Assembly: GCF_001439635.1 (NCBI RefSeq)
Contig: NZ_LMBZ01000024.1
Span: 1-64,000 of the forward strand
Length of the DNA: 64,000 bases
From: Solibacillus cecembensis
GTDB taxonomy: Bacteria > Bacillota > Bacilli > Bacillales_A > Planococcaceae
Reading direction: 5' to 3'
In this document: positions 8,854-17,659 of the stretch, in pieces
Layout: each line of letters opens with the position of its first letter
How positions within the stretch are numbered: the first letter of the stretch is position 1
Notes under the pieces: model-generated
Database searches by the model: none
What the model saw: only the letters and a program-made list of their open reading frames with translations
What the model was told of the DNA's origin: nothing
Position numbers and translations under genes: made by a program

Positions 8854-8884
8854 TGGAGAAGGGCTGTTTGTATGCCCTTTTCCA
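8854..8884. terminator. Bidirectional terminator
   Basis: Stem TGGAGAAGGGC/GCCCTTTTCCA with one wobble pair and a 9-base loop. T-rich sequence follows on the plus strand and a run of A precedes it (T on the minus strand), so it can end both converging genes. Confidence 0.8.
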
Positions 8885-8896
8885 CTTTTATTTCCC

Positions 8897-9466
8897 TTAT
8901 AAAAGCTCGGCCATAAAACGTTTTTTCATTTCCGGCCATTCTTCACTAGTAATGCTGTACATCACGGTATGACGGATTGTACCTTCTTTTCGAATCATAT
9001 GATTGCGTAAAATGCCCTCTTTTACAGCACCTATACGCTCAATCGCTTTTTGCGAACGGACATTTTCATGACCTGTTTTAATTTGAATTCGATTTAATCC
9101 GAGTTCTTCAAAACCATATTGCAATAATAAAAATTTACAATTAGTATTTATATTTGAACGCCAATAAGCCGGTGTGAGCCAAGTAGAGCCGATTTCGAGG
9201 CGTTTATGTGCCATTGAAATATCCATAAAAGTAGTAGAACCAATCACATCATTCGTTTGTGCATCAATAATGACAAATTGATAATCGGTTTGCGCTTCTC
9301 GTTTTTTTATACCTTCTTCTACATATTGAACGACACTTTCCAGGTCCAATAATGTTACCGACAAATGCTCCCAAATTTCAGGAAACTGCGCGGCTTTATA
9401 TATTCCGTCAATATGCTCAGTATTAATTGGTACTAATTTGACAACTTCATTTTCTAAGGCTTTCAT
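8897..9466 (-). CDS. GNAT N-acetyltransferase (RimJ/RimL-like)
   Basis: 189 residues of the RimJ/RimL branch of GNAT enzymes, which transfer acetyl from acetyl-CoA to an amino group of a protein N-terminus or small molecule. The core elements are IGSTTFMDIS, RLEIGSTWLTPAYW with an acetyl-CoA-binding beta-bulge, NRIQIKTGHENVRSQKAIERIG and the final YSITSEEWPEMKKR. There is no signal or membrane segment. Start ATG 9466 follows GTGGGGACAAGTAG. It is convergent with the GyrI-like gene. The substrate cannot be predicted. Confidence 0.88.
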   Translation of the reverse strand: MKALENEVVKLVPINTEHIDGIYKAAQFPEIWEHLSVTLLDLESVVQYVEEGIKKREAQTDYQFVIIDAQTNDVIGSTTFMDISMAHKRLEIGSTWLTPAYWRSNINTNCKFLLLQYGFEELGLNRIQIKTGHENVRSQKAIERIGAVKEGILRNHMIRKEGTIRHTVMYSITSEEWPEMKKRFMAELL

Positions 9467-9510
9467 CTACTTGTCCCCACCTTTAACGTTTAGTTTTCAA
9501 AATTTCATAT

Positions 9511-9702
9511 CAATTACGCCTCAGCGTAATTGCGTCCAGATTTTTTCGAGCTCGCTCGAAAAGTTTCCCTTAAAAATCTGTGACATCCGCCGGGGCTTAA
9601 CTTGATTCAGCCGGGGTTTGAAACCCCACTGAATAGAATTGCCTATTTAGTGCATTCATCATCCACTTATTGAAGTGGGAGATGCACGCTGAAGCAAGTT
9701 AA
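9511..9702. repeat. Structured intergenic repeat-like element
   Basis: About 190 bases pack several near-perfect hairpins: AATTACGC/GCGTAATT (9512-9531), TTTTCGAG/CTCGAAAA near 9543-9562, GGGGTTT/AAACCCC near 9613-9627, CCACTT/AAGTGG near 9663-9678, and a long-range TTAACTTG/CAAGTTAA pair (9597-9604 with 9695-9702). I recall very similar sequence between genes of Lysinibacillus and Solibacillus genomes, so it is probably a dispersed repeat, perhaps a non-autonomous IS200/IS605-type remnant or a structured RNA. Its right end supplies the stop codon of the next gene. Confidence 0.6.
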
Positions 9703-10175
9703 ACATGTAACTTTATTTGTTCAACGACTTCATCCATTGTCGCAACAATTTTGCCGTTTCGCTTAATGAGCCCAACAACGAATAAATTGCGGTAAATAAA
9801 TTGATTTTCTGTACCGTCTTCAATTAATGCATCGATTTTTTTCGTATTTGTACGTCCCATTTGGCGCACATCTGAAAACAGCGCAATAATTGGTCGATTT
9901 AATGCAGAAAATGCACCGATTTCCGCTGCTACACCCGAGTCAATTTCAATGCCATCAATGACAGCAATTAATACATCACTTACTTGTAGACTCTCTAAAT
10001 CCGCCTCTGCAATGGCTAAGCTATTGGCATAACTATTTTTATCATTAATCGCCGCGTTTTCTTGTGGCACATACAAATCAATCGCCGGCACAGCTTCCCG
10101 TATTTTCGCTGCCAACACTTCATTGACGTACCGATCTCCAATTGAAAATAAACCATTTGCTAAATATGCTTTCAT
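9699..10175 (-). CDS. Nucleoside 2-deoxyribosyltransferase
   Basis: 158 residues, the usual length for this family, which moves the deoxyribose of a nucleoside to another base in salvage. The opening MKAYLANGLFS and the signature DGIEIDSGVAAEIGAFSA (D74-A91) are visible; the Glu at position 85 in the AEIG segment is the probable catalytic nucleophile by family analogy. Start ATG 10175 is preceded by AAAGGGAGTAATTAAA. The stop codon TAA at 9701-9699 lies inside the flanking repeat element, so the C-terminal residues may differ from those in relatives without the element. Confidence 0.88.
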   Translation of the reverse strand: MKAYLANGLFSIGDRYVNEVLAAKIREAVPAIDLYVPQENAAINDKNSYANSLAIAEADLESLQVSDVLIAVIDGIEIDSGVAAEIGAFSALNRPIIALFSDVRQMGRTNTKKIDALIEDGTENQFIYRNLFVVGLIKRNGKIVATMDEVVEQIKLHV

Positions 10176-10210
10176 TTTAATTACTCCCTTTTTTAACTTT
10201 TAAATTTTAA

Positions 10211-10711
10211 TTATTTAATTTTTGAACTAACAATTATCTTCCATATCATTATGGCAAACAATGCGATAAGTATTATTGCGAATGAAAATCCAAGTGAGGA
10301 ATCATCACCAAAAGAAATTCCGATGCTTTCATAAACAAGGAAGGCAAATAAGACATTTATAATGTTTTTCATATAGTTTAACATTTGCCGACTATTTAAG
10401 TAAAAGGCGTGGACATTCGCTTCACATAGTCTTTCCGGGTAATTATGCACATGTGGATAACGTTCAATTAACTCCATGAAAAACGTAAGAAGAATAGCGA
10501 TAACTGGCAAAATTAGCAGCTCATATTTTGACCCCCAGCGATCGACTTCTCCGACTGCATTGAAATGTGCAGGTACTTCCGCTGGTAATGAAGACCATTT
10601 CAATAGCAAAAAAACAACCATTGCAACGAGTGATATGTACCCAAATAGATTCGCTACACGTTCTGAAGTTGATTTTTCGATTTGTAAAACTGGTCGATAA
10701 TATGTATTCAT
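10211..10711 (-). CDS. DUF1648 membrane protein
   Basis: 166 residues with membrane segments near 22-40, 63-80, 115-130 and 140-160. The DUF1648 signature VPAHFNAVGEVDRWGSK occupies residues 46-62 (P..HFN..G..D.WG.K). Homologous domains occur in SdpI-type immunity proteins and in other integral membrane proteins of Firmicutes, but the function of stand-alone versions is unknown. Start ATG 10711 follows GGGTGGTGTTA. It shares strand with the deoxyribosyltransferase, 35 bases upstream of it. Confidence 0.8.
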   Translation of the reverse strand: MNTYYRPVLQIEKSTSERVANLFGYISLVAMVVFLLLKWSSLPAEVPAHFNAVGEVDRWGSKYELLILPVIAILLTFFMELIERYPHVHNYPERLCEANVHAFYLNSRQMLNYMKNIINVLFAFLVYESIGISFGDDSSLGFSFAIILIALFAIMIWKIIVSSKIK

Positions 10712-10790
10712 TCATTAACACCACCCTTCCCATGTATACGAGTCAAGGTGCTATAAAGTTCCAATTATTTGGTTTATTATTCAACTCGAA

Positions 10791-10823
10791 AAACACGCAA
10801 ATCATTTTTCGATATGCGTGTTT
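10791..10823 (-). terminator. Terminator after the CheW gene
   Basis: Stem AAACACGCA/TGCGTGTTT with a 15-base loop. On the minus strand it is followed by five T and on the plus strand by seven T, so it may act both ways. Confidence 0.75.
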
Positions 10824-10838
10824 TTTTGCCTAGCCCTT

Positions 10839-11327
10839 TTATATTGAAGATTCTTCTGTTTCATTTTCCAACATCTTGTGTAAGTATTGAACAATTTCAC
10901 GAATACCTTCCAGTGAATTGACCAAAATATTTGGATCAATACAAGAAATCATGCGGTCTTCTAAATTCGCAACGGCTGTAAAATATTTCGTTTTCTCATA
11001 ATTTACTAAACCCATTTGTTTAATAATAGATGGATCAAAGTTTAAAATTTCTCTCGCATCTGAAACGTATAAACCGTAATTCACAAGCTCGGTATTTAAA
11101 ATGATGACACGGGCAATATCTCCCGACGTCGAACGATTGTATAAGATTTTTTGTAAATCAATAACTGGAATCAGCTCTCCACGATTTCTCGTGAAGCCTA
11201 ATAAATAACTCGGTAAATGCGGAATCGGTGTTACACGCTCCAACTTTTCAATCGACACAACTTGCTCAATAGGAACCGCATATTCTTCGTTTCCACAAGC
11301 GAAAACAACCGATTTTTCAAAATTCAT
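10839..11327 (-). CDS. CheW-type chemotaxis adaptor
   Basis: A 162-residue single CheW domain: opening FACGNEEYAVPIEQVVSIEKLERVTPIPHLPSYLLG, then the GELIPVIDLQKILY strand pair, and ISCIDPNILVNS near the end. CheW couples methyl-accepting chemoreceptors to the kinase CheA at the membrane-attached array. It is not in a chemotaxis operon here but 11 bases downstream of an M20 peptidase gene, which suggests an auxiliary CheW or CheV-like paralogue; the CheV receiver domain is absent. Start ATG 11327 follows AAGAGGTGGCAAT. Confidence 0.88.
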   Translation of the reverse strand: MNFEKSVVFACGNEEYAVPIEQVVSIEKLERVTPIPHLPSYLLGFTRNRGELIPVIDLQKILYNRSTSGDIARVIILNTELVNYGLYVSDAREILNFDPSIIKQMGLVNYEKTKYFTAVANLEDRMISCIDPNILVNSLEGIREIVQYLHKMLENETEESSI

Positions 11328-11338
11328 ATTGCCACCTC

Positions 11339-12451
11339 TTATTTTGTTGTTTGCTTCACTATTGCCACTAATAAATCGGCTAATTTTTCTAATTCTTCAA
11401 TAGGCATTCTTTCATTTGTCGTGTGAATTTCCTCATAGCCTACCGATAAATTCACTGTTGGAATACCGAATCCTGCGATTACATTGGCATCGCTACCGCC
11501 ACCAGAAATACCTAGTAATGGAGTACGATCCACTGCTTCAACAGCAGCCATCGCGATTTGAACGACTTTATCTTGTTCCGTCACGCGGAAGCCTGGGTAC
11601 ATTAATTTTACTTCAACCTCTGCACGCCCACCATTTTCTAGTGCAACCCGCTCAAACGTTTTTTTCATATGAGCCGTTTGCACGTTTAATTTAGCTTCGT
11701 CAATTGAACGAGCTTCAGCAAGGATATTCACTTCATCACAAACGATATTTGTCGCTTGTCCACCTTCAAAACGTCCAATATTAGCTGTCGTTTCTTCATC
11801 TAAACGCCCTAATTTCATTTGCGCAACCGCTTTGGCAGCAAGTGTAATCGCAGAAATACCTTTTTCCGGTGCAACGCCTGCATGGGCTGTTTTACCGATT
11901 ATTTTTGCCATTACTTTCGCTTGGAATGGAGCCGCTACAACGATACCGCCTACTTTTCCATCACTATCAACTGCGAAACCATATTTTGCAGTAATAAGAG
12001 TTGGGTCCAATTCCTTTGCACCGACTAAGCCACTCTCTTCACCAGCCGTAATAATGAATTGGATCGTCCCATGTGCTATATTTTGTTCCTTTAAACGACG
12101 TGCCATTTCAAATAATGCGGCCACCCCTGCTTTATCATCTGCCCCTAAAATCGTCGTGCCATCTGAATAAATATAGCCATCTTCACGAATTTCAGGCTTA
12201 ATCCCTTTGCCCGGCACAACCGTATCCATATGTACTGTAAAGTAAATCGGATCAACTGCCTTATCACCATGCAATGTTGCAATAATATTTCCTGCACCAT
12301 GACCTGTGCGCGTATGTGAATCATCTTGGAAAACGTCAAAGCCCATATCAGTCAGCTTTTCTACTAATACAGGTGCAATGACTTCCTCATGTTTTGTTTC
12401 CGAATCAATTTGTACTAATTCTAAAAATTCCTTGACTAAACGACTATTCAT
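11339..12451 (-). CDS. M20-family peptidase, PepT-like (YqjE-type)
   Basis: 370 residues, matching the size of YqjE/PepT2-type tripeptidase homologues. Di-zinc ligands are in place: H74 and D76 in HMDTVVP, D105 in LGADDKAG, and E138-E139 in TAGEESGLVG; GISGGGSDANV and the late HTTNE histidine complete the site. It would be a cytosolic aminopeptidase trimming short peptides or a related deacylase. Start ATG 12451 follows AAAGGGGAGTGTTTCG. It is probably cotranscribed with the downstream CheW gene, 11 bases away. Confidence 0.9.
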   Translation of the reverse strand: MNSRLVKEFLELVQIDSETKHEEVIAPVLVEKLTDMGFDVFQDDSHTRTGHGAGNIIATLHGDKAVDPIYFTVHMDTVVPGKGIKPEIREDGYIYSDGTTILGADDKAGVAALFEMARRLKEQNIAHGTIQFIITAGEESGLVGAKELDPTLITAKYGFAVDSDGKVGGIVVAAPFQAKVMAKIIGKTAHAGVAPEKGISAITLAAKAVAQMKLGRLDEETTANIGRFEGGQATNIVCDEVNILAEARSIDEAKLNVQTAHMKKTFERVALENGGRAEVEVKLMYPGFRVTEQDKVVQIAMAAVEAVDRTPLLGISGGGSDANVIAGFGIPTVNLSVGYEEIHTTNERMPIEELEKLADLLVAIVKQTTK

Positions 12452-12501
12452 CTCGAAACACTCCCCTTTATTTAAACTAAGCTATGCCTTATTTTACGCC
12501 G

Positions 12502-13482
12502 CTATTTTTGAAAAAACAATGCTTGTTCATCGGATTCGTAAATAGCTTGCTTTTGTGTAAGTATTTCCTGCTGCTTCTCTAAAGTAGTATCTAGCTTCAT
12601 TTGAAGTTGCTGCAATGTATTATTAACATCGTCTTGCACGCGTGAAATTTGATTCATGGATGTAGAAATTTTCGAATGAATCGACCATGCCGAAAATATA
12701 TCATCAAAGAAATAGTCTGCAAATTTCACAAAGCCATCCGTATCAATACTTAATGTGTCATGTTTCATTTGCTGAACATCTAATAATTCATTGTGGAAGC
12801 GCTGTAATGCAATTTGTGCTTTGTGAATCGCGCTATTGGATTCATCCAGCTTGTCATGTTTCATAGCAGTTGCAATGAACCCACCACCGAAAAATGTGTC
12901 CCAAGTTGAATACGAGCTCGCACTCTTTAATGAATGTGCTGCATCCGCTAAAGCACGTAAAGCATTTTTCCCCGCATCATTTGCTTCATGTATTTCAATT
13001 AATAATTGCTTTAATAGCAGTTCATTTTCGATTAGCTTCGTTAATTTTCCCGCAACATGTGGTGCATGCTGCATAAGCCAAAATTCCCGTTTTCGTTCTA
13101 GTTTTTGAAGCTCTTGCTCGACGTAGGTCTCATTCACGGCATTAATTTTATATAAAAGTTCGACCAAATCATCCTGTAAATCCTCGTGCGTTAACTGCGC
13201 TTCAATATACTTTAATTCACTGATTGCCACGACATCCAGGCGCTGTTCAATGAGCTCATCTTTTTTCCCAGACCATTCACGGAATAAATTAAGAATCGAC
13301 GTTTTTTCCAATTTTTGAAGCTCATTCTTCGCCGCTACTAATTCCGTTTCATAATACTTCACTTCATTATTTGCATGTAGTATTAATCGTTCAAGCGTCG
13401 TGTGCTGCTTCTTCCATTTATCGACGTTCAATAATTGCAGTCTGAAATTTCCAGCTTGCTGTTGTAATTGCTGCCATTCCAT
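12502..13482 (-). CDS. Coiled-coil protein of unknown function
   Basis: 326 residues with no domain that I can name. Residues about 20-75 and 130-165 and the last 50 residues are rich in heptad-like L/E/K/Q patterns and predict coiled coils. A central glycine-rich piece (TWDTFFGGGFIATAMKHDKLDE, near residue 200) is the most distinctive stretch. There is no signal peptide or transmembrane helix. Start ATG 13482 follows AAGGGGGCGTTTTCA. The gene stands alone between the peptidase and a terminator. Confidence 0.7.
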   Translation of the reverse strand: MEWQQLQQQAGNFRLQLLNVDKWKKQHTTLERLILHANNEVKYYETELVAAKNELQKLEKTSILNLFREWSGKKDELIEQRLDVVAISELKYIEAQLTHEDLQDDLVELLYKINAVNETYVEQELQKLERKREFWLMQHAPHVAGKLTKLIENELLLKQLLIEIHEANDAGKNALRALADAAHSLKSASSYSTWDTFFGGGFIATAMKHDKLDESNSAIHKAQIALQRFHNELLDVQQMKHDTLSIDTDGFVKFADYFFDDIFSAWSIHSKISTSMNQISRVQDDVNNTLQQLQMKLDTTLEKQQEILTQKQAIYESDEQALFFQK

Positions 13483-13612
13483 TGAAAACGCCCCCTTATA
13501 ATAACAGTTTAATATGTTTACTATTGCTTGTCTAAGAGGTTTTTAGGGAAATTGGTTTTTTCATACAATATTAGCTTTTAAAGTTTTTTCAAACGAGCGA
13601 TTCTGCATGTAT

Positions 13613-13646
13613 AAAAAAATACTCGCTCCAACTACAAGAGCAAGTA
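13613..13646 (-). terminator. Terminator after the RsmJ-like methyltransferase
   Basis: Stem TACTTGCTC/GAGCGAGTA on the minus strand with one wobble pair and a 9-base loop, followed by seven T. Confidence 0.8.
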
Positions 13647-13651
13647 CCGTT

Positions 13652-14437
13652 TTATTTCTCCCATACACCGTAATGAAATTTAGCCGTTAACCGAACATCA
13701 CGTTCAAAATCATATTGTTCAAAAAAGGTAGATTTATAATGAGCTTTCAATACGACGCTTTTTCTCGCAACTCGTTTAGCCTCACGAACCCATTGTGCAT
13801 CCAGTGCGATATGACTCCCCGCATGGCGCAAAGCTTCAAAGTTCGTTGATTCTTCTATGACTTCCTCAAACATCGGATCCAAATAGACAACATCAAAGCT
13901 ATTGTCCAGTTGCTGTTGTAAAAAATCCATTGCTTTCGTATGGACAACTTCAATTTGACGCATGCATGCCGTCAAAGGAAGCTCTGTTGTATCATACGTT
14001 TTCATGCCATTTTGAACAATGAATGCAATATTTCGATCCGCTTCAAGACCGGTTACTCGTCCCTCTGCCCCCACAGCAAAAGCCGCAACCATACTGTCAG
14101 AACCAATGCCAAGCGTACAATCTAAAAAAGAATCGCCGCTTTGCAATTGACATGCTTTTAAAAGAGGCTCTTCCTCACCGCGCGCCACTCGTTTCAAACG
14201 AAAAGCGGCAGAGTTTGGATGGAAAAAAAATGGAGAATCAGCACCTTGTGCATAATATTCATACCGATTTTTCCCTGCGATCATTACATTTGCTGCATAT
14301 TCATTCATCAACTTTGCAACCGAACGCTTTTTCCGTGGAACGACTTTTGCATTTAATGCTTCACTCGCTGCATGAACAAGCTGTAAAGACAGTTCATCCG
14401 GTCTTCCAGCTGTTGTGACAATGGTTACTCCGCACAT
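13652..14437 (-). CDS. RsmJ-like (DUF548) SAM-dependent methyltransferase
   Basis: 261 residues with the SAM-binding motif DCTLGIGSDS at 106-115 and YLDPMFEE further on, which match the RsmJ family of 16S rRNA guanine-N2 methylases. The Firmicute relatives (YpiP-like) are uncharacterised. The frame opens at ATG 14437 inside the preceding gene (13-base overlap). Family members usually begin M-VTTAGR, so an ATT start at 14422 just after GCGGAG is also possible. It is transcribed with the bacilliredoxin gene upstream and ends at a good terminator. Confidence 0.82.
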   Translation of the reverse strand: MCGVTIVTTAGRPDELSLQLVHAASEALNAKVVPRKKRSVAKLMNEYAANVMIAGKNRYEYYAQGADSPFFFHPNSAAFRLKRVARGEEEPLLKACQLQSGDSFLDCTLGIGSDSMVAAFAVGAEGRVTGLEADRNIAFIVQNGMKTYDTTELPLTACMRQIEVVHTKAMDFLQQQLDNSFDVVYLDPMFEEVIEESTNFEALRHAGSHIALDAQWVREAKRVARKSVVLKAHYKSTFFEQYDFERDVRLTAKFHYGVWEK

Positions 14438-14859
14438 ACTTGCTTTAAAACATCTGTTAAATGCTCACGAATTTGTTCCATTGGGAAACCTTCAATCTGT
14501 TCACGAGGAATAAAATACGCTAATTGGCCATCTTTTAATATAGCCATTGATGGTGAGCTTGCTGGCACTTCATCAAAATAGCCACGCATCGCAACTGTTG
14601 CTTCTGGATCTTGACCCGCAAAAACCGTTACTAAATGATCTGGCTTTATTTCAGCAACTGCTTCACGAGCTGCCGGACGAGCTAAGCCCGCTGCACATCC
14701 ACATACCGAGTTGATGACAACTAATGAAGTCCCCTTCGTTTCCGCCATAAATTCATGCACACTATCCGCAGTTGTTAGTTGTGTAAAACCTGCATTTTCC
14801 AGCTCATCACGCATTGGTTGTGTTACTTGTCTCATATATTCATCGTAAGCATTTGTCAT
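14425..14859 (-). CDS. BrxA/BrxB-family bacilliredoxin
   Basis: 144 residues with the active-site motif C53-G54-C55 in INSVCGCAAGLARP, diagnostic of YphP/YqiW bacilliredoxins. These cytosolic thiol-disulfide proteins remove bacillithiol from oxidised protein thiols under hypochlorite or electrophile stress. The flanking helix EAVAEIKPDHLVTVFAGQDPEATVAMRGYF is typical. Start ATG 14859 follows AAAGAGGTTATGAAAA. The pairing with an RNA methyltransferase downstream appears to be a chromosomal habit rather than a functional link. Confidence 0.93.
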   Translation of the reverse strand: MTNAYDEYMRQVTQPMRDELENAGFTQLTTADSVHEFMAETKGTSLVVINSVCGCAAGLARPAAREAVAEIKPDHLVTVFAGQDPEATVAMRGYFDEVPASSPSMAILKDGQLAYFIPREQIEGFPMEQIREHLTDVLKQVCAE

Positions 14860-15055
14860 TTTTCATAACCTCTTTCTTTTTCATATGTATTCACAAAGCC
14901 TAGTATAACAGTGTTTTTGATGGTTGTACAAAGATTGGATTTTCGTAAGTTTTCGGATTGTTTCAGGATTTATGCTACCTTTTTGGGTTTTGAAAAAATG
15001 AGGTTTTTGAAAACGCATCGGATGCGTTTTTTTATAAATAATAGAAATAAAAATA

Positions 15056-15078
15056 GCCCTCCACAGATTGTGGAAGGC
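15056..15078 (-). terminator. Terminator after the 76-aa gene
   Basis: Minus-strand stem GCCTTCCACA/TGTGGAGGGC followed by TATTTTTATTTC. A second palindrome AAACGCATC/GATGCGTTT with a T tract (15011-15033) lies just beyond and could act on the opposite strand, though no plus-strand gene precedes it. Confidence 0.8.
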
Positions 15079-15084
15079 TTCATA

Positions 15085-15315
15085 TTAAGACGGGCTTGCT
15101 GCTACTTTCGCTTTTTCTGTAACAATTAATTTATATCCAGCAACGTATTTACTTTCAAATTTAGTAATTTCCGTATCATTATTAGATTTGGTATAAATAA
15201 AAGCACTTTTTAATTGCAGTTCTGCATACGATACAGCCTCTTCGATAGTATCTGAATTAAAATGATGCTCACCTATTTCATTTCCATTGCTACTTAGATA
15301 TTTGATAATAATCAT
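15085..15315 (-). CDS. Small hypothetical protein, 76 aa
   Basis: I choose ATG 15315 (MIIIKYLSSNGNEIGEHHF) because AAAGGAAGTGAG lies 3-12 bases upstream; the longer frame starts inside that site. The protein is a soluble alpha/beta-looking domain with KYVAGYKLIVTEKAK near the end, resembling small single-domain proteins of Bacillales without known function. It has its own terminator and no clear partner. Confidence 0.6.
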   Translation of the reverse strand: MIIIKYLSSNGNEIGEHHFNSDTIEEAVSYAELQLKSAFIYTKSNNDTEITKFESKYVAGYKLIVTEKAKVAASPS

Positions 15316-15525
15316 AAACTCACTTCCTTTCATTATACTTATTTCGACAAAAGGAAGGATTTACCTCTCACTACTCGTTACCATAAAAATAACGGCGGTC
15401 GAATAACAGCCTTTTGATATATTTTTGATAATTAATTTACGAGTCACCCAGGCATTTTGAAACGATTAAAGTCCAAAAATTGTTGACTAAACTAACCCAT
15501 CTGTTACTTAAATAACTTAAGAATC

Positions 15526-15888
15526 TTAAATTTCTTTAATAAACTCTACTCTGTTTCCAAAAGGATCTCTAAACTCAAAACGTTCAAAGTTGGGAATTGG
15601 TACTGAATCCAATATTTTTATATTATTTTCTACCAATACACTTTTCCAATACGATACATCTTCAACCTGATATGCTAAGTGCCCTTTTGTTGATAATCTA
15701 TCAAAGCCATCTTCTGTTCCCACATGCACCTCTTTATCGCCAACTTTTAACCAAAATCCCCCTCTGCCTTGAAGTGAAACTGGCTTTTCAATTTCTTCTA
15801 ATCCTAATACATTACAATAAAAATTCTTACAGTCCTCTTCAGCACCTTTTGGAATAGTTATCTGTGCATGATGTAATCCCAGAATCAT
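15526..15888 (-). CDS. VOC (glyoxalase/bleomycin-resistance) family protein
   Basis: 120 residues, a single vicinal-oxygen-chelate module pair: opening LGLHHAQITIPKGAEEDCKNFY, middle FWLKVGDKEVHVG, and closing FRDPFGNRVEFIKE. The probable metal ligands are H6 or H7 in the opening strand, the His in the central strand, and the last Glu in RVEF. VOC proteins include lyases, dioxygenases and antibiotic-binding proteins; no specific function can be assigned. Start ATG 15888 follows AGGGGGGATATAA. Confidence 0.85.
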   Translation of the reverse strand: MILGLHHAQITIPKGAEEDCKNFYCNVLGLEEIEKPVSLQGRGGFWLKVGDKEVHVGTEDGFDRLSTKGHLAYQVEDVSYWKSVLVENNIKILDSVPIPNFERFEFRDPFGNRVEFIKEI

Positions 15889-16273
15889 TTATATCCCCCC
15901 TAAGTATTAAAAAAAGATGTATTCTTACAATTACTAATTCGTTGTTTTGACAACAATTCCTTCTTCGTGAATAACCTGCACCCGGTGCAAATACAATTCT
16001 GACAATTAACTACAATTCAACATTTCATTAACTAAATACATCTTCTGTTTCTGCACAAATAACTTGAATGATATCCTCCCAAACTGTGCCGAACATCGCG
16101 ATATAAATTGGATATTTCGGCACTAAAACTATCTCATTAATTTAAGTACAGTTATTCATATTCTAAATTTACTCTTATTAAATCAGCTTCATTAATTTAA
16201 ATACAGGGCATTTTCAAAAATCCGTTCTTTGTTATAAATCAAAAATGTAAAAATTGCCCTTAACCTCTTTCTG
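15889..16273. other. Non-coding region with repeat shared with 19.7 kb
   Basis: No gene is seen. Bases 16032-16200 reappear with small changes at 19738-19902, including AAACTGTGCCGAA, GGATATTTCGGCACTAAAA and TTTAAGTACAGTTATTCATATT. The self-complementary TGCCGAA/TTCGGCA pair can form a hairpin near 16087-16125. An imperfect AGGGCA/TGCCCT hairpin at 16205-16260 may terminate the anti-sigma gene. Confidence 0.7.
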
Positions 16274-17659
16274 CTATTCAACCTCTACCTCCACGTCTTC
16301 TTCTATCCATGTAGGGTAATAATTTAAATCGAATCGTAATGGATTTTTAATAGTTTCTGACGGGAGTTCAAATTCAAGTTTTAAACCCTTTTCAGCAGTT
16401 TTCATCAAAGTTCCTTGTACATATTTTTTCCCCGGCAGATAATTAGTAAAATCATGTTTTATAAAAAATTCTTTCCCTTCACTATCTAAAAAACTTGAGG
16501 ACACTGGCAGCTTGTAGTCTCCATCCATATTCATAATAAAGCTAACCTTGTTATTTTCTATTTCTAAATTTGAAAAAAGTGACTTCTCAGGTTGTTTGAC
16601 AAATTTCTTTGATTCAGTATCGATTAAGATAAAAGCATCATCTTTATCAATTGCTTCTATTTTTCCAAACACTAGTTTTAGGTTATCAGATTGATTAAAA
16701 TATGGGCTTTGCATTGTAATCGTCCATTCCGTTCCATCTAAATTTCTAAAAGCAGTTCCTGTATTATTTAGAATCCATTCATCACCAATATCATTGGTAA
16801 ACTTCAAATTATCAAATGAAAAAATCTTTTTTGAGTTATTCGGATCCATTTTTAATTTAACTTCTGCACGAATTGGGTTGATTGTTACTTTTTCAACTAT
16901 AATTCGTTGCCCTTCAATCGTAACTTCCTTATTTAAATCAATTGTTTTACTCGCTAGGTCAGTCTTTGTAAACTTAAATGGAATTTGGAACTGCTCAACT
17001 TTATCACCATTCTTCAAGCCGATTTCCCATAAAAGTTTACTATTAAACACTTTACGATCCCCTTCAATTTCAAGTGCTTCTACTGTTTCAAGTGTCATCA
17101 TGGAGCTAAATACTTTTTTTTCAATTATTGGTGAACCCGAACCCCAAAATGTAGTATCATGTAGGGGGAAACTTCCATAATATTCATCAATTAACTTCAA
17201 ATACTCGATTTCTAAAGGTAGGTTCTTCTTTTTTGATTGGACAGAGTAAAAAATAACCATCCCATTTCTGTCTGCAATTACACCATCAAGGGTCACCGTA
17301 ATTCCGTTCTTTTCTTGAGATAGATTCAGTGGTTGATAAAAGTCATTTTCAACTGCAGCGATTAGGCCCCTATCTTGTTGTATAAGGTCAATAATGCGTT
17401 CTATCCCTGGTATAGATGCAACCTTGTTCGCGAACGCAGGAGATACAGTGACAGATGTGATAAACGAAATGAGCAGGATTGCGGCAACTACTATTGACCA
17501 TGAACTCCGCTTTATTAACTTAGTTCTTTTTAACAATTTTTCTTTTTTAGCTTTCTCGAATCCACTTCGTATGGCAGCATGTAGCTTGTCCTTTGATACA
17601 TCAACTTGATCAATTGATTTCTTTCTCTGTTCCAACTTCTTTTTTTCCTCCTCAAACAC
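16274..17659 (-). CDS. DUF4179 anti-sigma-factor-like membrane protein
   Basis: An anti-sigma partner of the ECF factor encoded just upstream. After a basic, helical N-terminus of about 50 residues comes one membrane segment (SSWSIVVAAILLISFITSVTV) and a long extracytoplasmic part of about 380 residues beginning with the DUF4179 domain. I prefer GTG 17659, 9 bases after AAAGGAG and overlapping the sigma stop by 8 bases; ATG 17683 is in frame but lies upstream of that site. By family analogy the N-terminal cytoplasmic helix holds the sigma factor until an envelope signal arrives. A fragment of a second DUF4179 gene remains at 19.9 kb. Confidence 0.82.
   Translation of the reverse strand: MFEEEKKKLEQRKKSIDQVDVSKDKLHAAIRSGFEKAKKEKLLKRTKLIKRSSWSIVVAAILLISFITSVTVSPAFANKVASIPGIERIIDLIQQDRGLIAAVENDFYQPLNLSQEKNGITVTLDGVIADRNGMVIFYSVQSKKKNLPLEIEYLKLIDEYYGSFPLHDTTFWGSGSPIIEKKVFSSMMTLETVEALEIEGDRKVFNSKLLWEIGLKNGDKVEQFQIPFKFTKTDLASKTIDLNKEVTIEGQRIIVEKVTINPIRAEVKLKMDPNNSKKIFSFDNLKFTNDIGDEWILNNTGTAFRNLDGTEWTITMQSPYFNQSDNLKLVFGKIEAIDKDDAFILIDTESKKFVKQPEKSLFSNLEIENNKVSFIMNMDGDYKLPVSSSFLDSEGKEFFIKHDFTNYLPGKKYVQGTLMKTAEKGLKLEFELPSETIKNPLRFDLNYYPTWIEEDVEVEVE

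Noticed and set aside
14911..15129. Plus-strand frame MFLMVVQRLDFRKF...
   Set aside because: It crosses two terminator palindromes and overlaps the real minus-strand small gene; no ribosome binding site.
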